Positions 59,915 to 64,000 of a DNA stretch of 64,000 bases are shown here, piece after piece; within the stretch, counting starts at the first letter, position 1, and each line of letters begins with the position of its first letter. A program made the translations under genes and the position numbers. The notes below the pieces were generated by a model, which saw only the letters and a program-made list of their open reading frames with translations, made no database searches and was not told the origin of the DNA. The DNA comes from Kitasatospora viridis. Its GTDB lineage: Bacteria; Actinomycetota; Actinomycetes; Streptomycetales; Streptomycetaceae. Location: positions 5,361,001 through 5,425,000 of the forward strand of contig NZ_VIWT01000001.1 of NCBI RefSeq assembly GCF_007829815.1. The letters run 5' to 3'.

Positions 59915-61528
59915 GCGGACCACGTTGATGAAGCTCATCATCCCGTTGTCCTCGTGGGCGGCGATGTGGCAGTGGAACATCCACCGGCCCGGGTAGTCGG
60001 CGAAGGCGACCCGGATCACCACCTTGCCGGGCACCCCGTTGACCGCGTGCGGCACCGGGATGATGTCCTGCCGGTTGGTGTAGGGCTGCGCCACGCCGTT
60101 GATCGAGGTCACCTGGAACGCGGTGGTGTGCAGGTGGAACGGGTGGTCCTCGCCGGACTCGTTGACCAGGGTCCACTCCTCGACGGTGCCGAGCTTGGCG
60201 GGGGTCTGGAAGACGGAGGAGTCCATCGAGAACGGCTTGCCGTTGATGTAGAAGGTGGTGCCGTCGGCGTTCTCGGAGAGGTCGAGGGTGCGGCGCTGGG
60301 CGATCGGCGCGGTCGACAGGTCGGCGGGCGCGGTCGGCATCGGGCCGCTCACCCCGGGCAGCCGGGGCACCTGGTGCCCGGCGACCTTGACGGTGGCCAG
60401 TGCGGTGTCCGGGTAGGAGTCGCCCTGCGGGCCGTTGCTGTAGGCGGTGGTGCGCAGGGTGGCGGTGCCGGGCTTGCCGGAGGCGGTGACCAGCACGTCG
60501 TAGCGCTTGCCCGGGGGCAGCAGCAGGGTGTCGGTGTCGCGGGTGCGGGCGACCGGCGTGCCGTCCTCGTTGATGACGGTGAAGCAGTAGCCGTCCAGGT
60601 GCAGCTGGTAGAAGATGTCGGCCCCGATGTTGGCCAGGCGCCACAGCTGGGTCTCGTTCGGCTTCATGGTGAGCACCGGGCGCAGCTGGCCGTTGACCAG
60701 ACGGACGGTCGGGTTGTTCGAGTTGATCGACGTGGTGGCCGTGTTCTGCGGGATGTGGCCGCTCGCGTCGAGCTGAACGTCCTTCAGCGCGATGGTGTGG
60801 GTGGTGATGTGCCGCAGGTCGGCGGGCAGCAGGGTGCGGTCGTCGCCGACCACCAGCGCGCCGGACAGGCCGGCGAAGATCTGGTTCTCGACGTCGCCGG
60901 TCATGCCGGCGTCGTCCATCGCGGCGAGGTCCGCCATGGCGGTGGACCCCGGGGCGGGGCAGGCGGTGCTCATCGCGTGGCTGTGGTACCAGTAGGTGCC
61001 CTGCGGGTGGTCGGCCGGGAGGGCGAGCTGGTAGGTGGTGGAGCCGCCGGGGGCCACGCACAGGAACGGGTCGTCCGACTGGCCGTCAGGAGACACGTGC
61101 AGGCCGTGGAAGTGCAGGTTGGTGGCGGTCGGCAGGTGGTTGACCAGGTGGATGGTGAGGGTCTGGCCGGGCTGCACGTGGATGGTCGGGGCGACCAGCG
61201 AGCCGGTGTACGACTCGCCGAAGACCTGCTTGCCGGAGACGTCGAAGCGGGTCTGCTTCGCGTCCAGGGTGATGGTCAGGTTCGGGTGGGCGCCGACGGC
61301 GGAGTTGGCGTCGGCCGGGTCCTGGAAGGGCCGGCCGGCGTGCATGCCCTTCTCCTGCTGGGCGGTTGACGGCGGCTGAGGGGTGTCGGCGGGCGAGGCG
61401 GCCATCGCCTCGGTGCCGACGGCCGCGGATATGAGCAGGGCGACGGCGGCCATGGCGTGGAACGTCCGCCTGGTCCGCCGGATGTGCGACCGGTCGGGGG
61501 TCGACCGGTCGGTGATGTCCCCGGACAT
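59912..61528 (-). CDS. Secreted multicopper oxidase
   Basis: A 538-residue three-domain cupredoxin. RRTRRTFHAMAAVALLISAA is an export signal with Tat-like arginines. Four copper-ligand blocks are complete: HFHGLH, YWYHSH, HPFHLH and FHCHIAAHEDNGMM. Enzymes of this kind oxidise phenols, Cu(I) or Fe(II) using oxygen. Its position between the two halves of an iron importer suggests a ferroxidase role, but that is inference; no methionine-rich copper-binding insert is seen. GGAG lies 5 nt before ATG 61528. Confidence 0.9.
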   Translation of the reverse strand: MSGDITDRSTPDRSHIRRTRRTFHAMAAVALLISAAVGTEAMAASPADTPQPPSTAQQEKGMHAGRPFQDPADANSAVGAHPNLTITLDAKQTRFDVSGKQVFGESYTGSLVAPTIHVQPGQTLTIHLVNHLPTATNLHFHGLHVSPDGQSDDPFLCVAPGGSTTYQLALPADHPQGTYWYHSHAMSTACPAPGSTAMADLAAMDDAGMTGDVENQIFAGLSGALVVGDDRTLLPADLRHITTHTIALKDVQLDASGHIPQNTATTSINSNNPTVRLVNGQLRPVLTMKPNETQLWRLANIGADIFYQLHLDGYCFTVINEDGTPVARTRDTDTLLLPPGKRYDVLVTASGKPGTATLRTTAYSNGPQGDSYPDTALATVKVAGHQVPRLPGVSGPMPTAPADLSTAPIAQRRTLDLSENADGTTFYINGKPFSMDSSVFQTPAKLGTVEEWTLVNESGEDHPFHLHTTAFQVTSINGVAQPYTNRQDIIPVPHAVNGVPGKVVIRVAFADYPGRWMFHCHIAAHEDNGMMSFINVVR

Positions 61529-61660
61529 CAGATCTCCGATTCGTGAAGGTTGGTGAACAGCAGGCCAACCTTGCTCGAATGATCTGATGAGAACAAGACT
61601 TGACAGGTATTCGGACCATCTTCCGACATTTTCCGCCAAGCCAGGAGGGCCGGACGCGGC

Positions 61661-61693
61661 CGCGCACCCGGTGACCAGGTCACCGGGTGCGCG
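61661..61693 (-). terminator. Terminator after the iron-binding protein gene
   Basis: Perfect 16-bp arms 61661-61676 and 61678-61693 (about 14 usable pairs), 19 bp beyond the binding-protein stop. Confidence 0.85.
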
Positions 61694-61712
61694 TGCGGGT
61701 CGACCGACCGGG

Positions 61713-62771
61713 TCAGAGCAGGCCGGCGTCCTGCAGCAGCTGCAGGGCCTGCTTCCCGTCGCCCAGGTCGGCGGGGTTGGCCACGGTGCCGATGGTGTCC
61801 AGCGCGGGCAGGTCGGCCTTGCTGCTGACCCCCGCCACCAGCGGGTACTCGTAGCTCTGCGAGGTGGCGATCAGGGTCTGCGCGGGCGCGCTCGCCAGGT
61901 AGGAGAGGAACGCCTGCGCGGCGGCCTGGTGCTTGCTGCTCTTCAGCACGGCGGCACCCGAGACGTCGATCAGCGCGCCCGGGTCGTCCTTGGCGAAGTA
62001 GTGCAGGGCGCTCTTCGTGCCGGCCGGGGTCTTCTCGTCGCGCAGCCGGTACCAGTAGTAGTGGTCGATCACGCCGCCCTGCACCTCGCCGCTGTTGACG
62101 GCGGCGGTCAGGTCCTCGTTGCTGTCGTAGGTCTTGGCGTTGGCCTTCACGCCCTGCAGCCACTTCTTGGCGAAGTCGGCGCCCTTGGCCGCGATGACCC
62201 GGGTGATGATCGGGGTGAAGTCGGTCTCGCTCGGGGCGATGCCGAGCCGCCCCTTCCAGGACGGGTCGGACAGGTCCAGCACGGAGGTGGGCGCGGCGCT
62301 GTCGGCGGCGCTGCCGGTCTGGGCCACCCAGGCCGCGGTGCGGGCCGAGACGCCCACCCAGTCGCCCTTGGCCGAACTGTCCCCGGCCGGCACGGCCTTC
62401 AGGGTGTCCGGGTCCACCGGGGCGAGCAGGCCCTTCTCCTCCAGCGTGGTCAGGGCCGGCGGGTTCTCCGAGTAGAAGACGTCCGCCGGGCTGGCCGAGC
62501 CCTCCTGGAGCAGCTGGTTGGCCAGCTCCGCCTCGTCGCCCGAGCGCAGGTTCACCTTCACGCCGGTGCGCTTCTGGAAGTCGGCCGCCAGCGCCTTGGT
62601 GGTCTGCTCGTGCTGGCCGCTGTACACCGTGATCGACTGGCCGGCCAACGACTGGCCGCTCGCGGACGAGGCGCTCGGGCTCGACCCGCCCGAGCTGCCG
62701 CACGCCGTGAGCGCCAGGCAGGAGACGGACAGGACGGCGAGCGCGGCGGTGGTACGCGCGGTTGCGAACAC
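61713..62771 (-). CDS. Ferric-iron ABC transporter substrate-binding lipoprotein
   Basis: A 352-residue lipoprotein. The signal ends in CLALTAC (lipobox). A Ser/Gly linker is followed by ITVYSGQHEQTTKALAADFQKRTG, the standard opening of FbpA/FutA iron-binding proteins, and by DVFYSENPPALTTLEEKGLL and GGVIDHYYWYRLRDE, which holds the iron-ligand tyrosines. It should feed the FbpB/FbpC-like importer at 57194-59862. The start is GTG 62771 with GGAGAG upstream; a well-formed iron box lies 116 bp upstream. Confidence 0.9.
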   Translation of the reverse strand: MFATARTTAALAVLSVSCLALTACGSSGGSSPSASSASGQSLAGQSITVYSGQHEQTTKALAADFQKRTGVKVNLRSGDEAELANQLLQEGSASPADVFYSENPPALTTLEEKGLLAPVDPDTLKAVPAGDSSAKGDWVGVSARTAAWVAQTGSAADSAAPTSVLDLSDPSWKGRLGIAPSETDFTPIITRVIAAKGADFAKKWLQGVKANAKTYDSNEDLTAAVNSGEVQGGVIDHYYWYRLRDEKTPAGTKSALHYFAKDDPGALIDVSGAAVLKSSKHQAAAQAFLSYLASAPAQTLIATSQSYEYPLVAGVSSKADLPALDTIGTVANPADLGDGKQALQLLQDAGLL

Positions 62772-62886
62772 GGTGGGTTCTCTCCGAATCGTGCGGCACT
62801 TGTCTGAGGGTGAGCGGTGGTGCCGGCGATTCCCCGGTCGCGCCGGCGGCCCGCGGGTGTGCGGGCCTGCCGCCCAGGACTCTAGG

Positions 62887-62905
62887 ACAGGCAAGGCTTG
62901 CCTAA
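62887..62905 (-). promoter_or_regulatory. Iron box (IdeR/DmdR type) upstream of the iron-binding protein gene
   Basis: Read on the minus strand, TTAGGCAAGCCTTGCCTGT is a 19-bp dyad resembling the actinobacterial iron box. It is centred on the AGGCAAGCCTTGCCT palindrome and suits repression by an iron-loaded DtxR-family protein. Confidence 0.72.
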
Positions 62906-63079
62906 CAACAGGGGGGAGGGCTTGTTGAACCTCCTTTGGGTATTCACCCGTTCCTGTGGAGTTCTGGTGATGAACCCGTGCTGCGGTGTCGCCGCCGCGA
63001 TGACCCGCACAACGCAAAATGCAGACCAGGATGACTCCTGATCTGCATTCGCTCGCCAACCGCGTTGGCCACTGCTCTG

Positions 63080-63164
63080 TGTCCGAGGGGGGACTTGAAC
63101 CCCCACGCCCGATAAAGGGCACTAGCACCTCAAGCTAGCGCGTCTGCCATTCCGCCACCCGGAC
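63080..63164 (-). tRNA. tRNA-Leu (GAG)
   Basis: On the minus strand the acceptor arms GTCCGGG and CTCGGAC pair (one G-U), with discriminator A. The anticodon stem CTAGC/GCTAG frames loop TTGAGGT with anticodon GAG, which reads CUC and CUU. A long class II variable arm (TGCCCTTTATCGGGCG) and the T-loop GTTCAAGTC confirm leucine. CCA is not encoded. Confidence 0.95.
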
Positions 63165-63469
63165 CGGGTGTGTTGCCTCGGGATCGTGTCCGTCCCCGTG
63201 GCGACAGAGAGAACAGTAGCAGGATTTGGGAGTGGTTCTTACCTGCGGGTTCCTCGCACGGTGAACGGGAGTGCGCTGGTTGTGGGGGGTGGGGCGGGCA
63301 CAAGAGGGGGCGGAGTGGGCATGGTCGGTCGGAAACGGTCCGGCGGGGGCAAGTTCCTCGACCTGGGCCGGGGAGCGGGGGGTGCTCTCCTAGCCTCGGG
63401 TGAGTGGGGGAGCCCTGAACGGAACGCCCCGTTCCCGGCGCCCCGCGCTCCTCAGAAGGGTGGCAGGAC
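63165..63469. other. 305-bp gap without a recognisable gene
   Basis: G-rich on the plus strand (several GGGGG runs), with only short open frames that lack family features. It should hold the promoters of the tRNA (minus) and of the ATPase gene (plus), but no convincing -35/-10 pair was found. Confidence 0.5.
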
Positions 63470-63949
63470 GTGAAGCGGACCAGCGTGACCGAGCCACTGG
63501 TCGCGGAACCGGTGGAGAAGGCCGACGGCCGCCCGGAGGGCGTCTGGCGGATCGTGGCCGACGCCCAGGAGGCCTCGGTGCCCCGGGTGCGGCACGCGGT
63601 GCGCGACCTGCTGCGGGCTCAGGGCCTGGCCGGCGGGCGGTACCTGGACCTGACCGACGGGCTGCTGCTGATCGTCTCGGAGCTGGTCACCAACGTGGTG
63701 GCGCACGCGGCGCTGCTCACCCCGGAGGTGACCTGCGAGGTGGCGATCGGCGCGGGCCAGGTGCGGGTGGCGGTCGAGGACGGGCACCCGTACCGGCCCA
63801 AGGCGGTGCAGAGCGACGAGGAGCAGACCGGCGGCCGCGGACTGATGCTGGTCAAGAGCATCAGCCTGGCCGCCGGCGGCTCCTGCGACGTGGAGCAGAC
63901 CGGGGACGGCGGCAAGGTGATCTGGGCCTCGCTGCCGCTCCCCGGGTGA
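63470..63949 (+). CDS. Anti-sigma-factor-type ATPase (RsbW/SpoIIAB-like HATPase)
   Basis: A 159-residue protein with a single GHKL ATPase domain of the HATPase_c_2 type: N box IVSELVTNVVAHA, G1-like VEDGHPYRP and G2 TGGRGLMLVKS. It lacks HisKA. Streptomycetes have dozens of such proteins; known ones bind sigma factors or phosphorylate anti-anti-sigma proteins, but most are unassigned. No sigma factor or STAS protein is adjacent. The start is GTG, with GGCAGGA upstream. Confidence 0.83.
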   Translation: MKRTSVTEPLVAEPVEKADGRPEGVWRIVADAQEASVPRVRHAVRDLLRAQGLAGGRYLDLTDGLLLIVSELVTNVVAHAALLTPEVTCEVAIGAGQVRVAVEDGHPYRPKAVQSDEEQTGGRGLMLVKSISLAAGGSCDVEQTGDGGKVIWASLPLPG

Positions 63950-63972
63950 GCCGGTGAACTACTGACGGACCG

Positions 63973-64000
63973 TCACCAGTCCCGGCCGGCGATCTCCCGG
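63973..64000 (-). CDS. Possible C-terminal end of a minus-strand gene
   Basis: On the minus strand the last bases read ...EIAGRDW and a TGA at 63975-63973, using GC-rich third positions. Only eight codons are inside the window, so neither identity nor reality can be judged. Confidence 0.2.

Overview
This window looks like chromosomal DNA of a streptomycete (Streptomyces or Kitasatospora type). GC is very high, third codon positions are nearly all G or C, many starts are GTG, and genes overlap as ATGA, GTGA or TGATG. The content also fits: HelY-type helicase, DUF2510, DUF1844, DUF1876, LytR-CpsA-Psr and StrR-like proteins. Because of the high GC3, long mirror-image open frames cover most real genes and were ignored. 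No insertion sequence, phage, CRISPR array or rRNA was seen. There is one tRNA-Leu(GAG).

Layout. 1-4429: the end of a family-5 substrate-binding protein, then two permeases and two ATPases of a Dpp/Opp importer, followed by a GH36 alpha-galactosidase (4615-6336). 6392-21185: mostly single genes (S9 peptidase, class V aminotransferase-like enzyme, Roadblock protein, HelY helicase, secreted sphingomyelinase, 5'-3' exonuclease, PhzF protein, CDF zinc transporter, DUF2510 membrane protein, PLP aldolase/deaminase, BNR-repeat protein). 21235-30392: the conserved translation block SseB, DUF1844, infC-rpmI-rplT, a SPOUT rRNA methylase, a PAS histidine kinase and pheS-pheT. infC has an ATC start and a long leader containing an intrinsic terminator.

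30459-43782: GT87 mannosyltransferase, 3-hydroxybutyryl-CoA dehydrogenase, an SDR, a polysaccharide-deacetylase-like lipoprotein with an altered metal motif, a GH13 glucosidase, a class F sortase beside a repeat-rich putative wall-anchored protein, a DUF1876 protein, a secreted S15 peptidase, a P450-ferredoxin pair and a divergent DrrAB-type exporter. 43813-47564: metG and an LCP ligase.

47832-52658 is the most unusual part. It holds a LysA closely resembling the E. coli enzyme, a 677-bp control region with a near-perfect StrR-type inverted repeat and other repeats, a short protein resembling only the first domain of ATP-grasp ligases, an MFS exporter, and a StrR/NovG-like ParB-domain regulator. 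I infer a small, self-regulated specialised-metabolism locus.

52693-64000: DUF2254 membrane protein, the OhrR/Ohr peroxide switch, oleate hydratase, a ferric-iron ABC importer (permease and ATPase on plus, binding protein on minus, both behind iron-box-like sites) interrupted by a multicopper oxidase, the tRNA, and an anti-sigma-type ATPase. Strong hairpin terminators separate most units.
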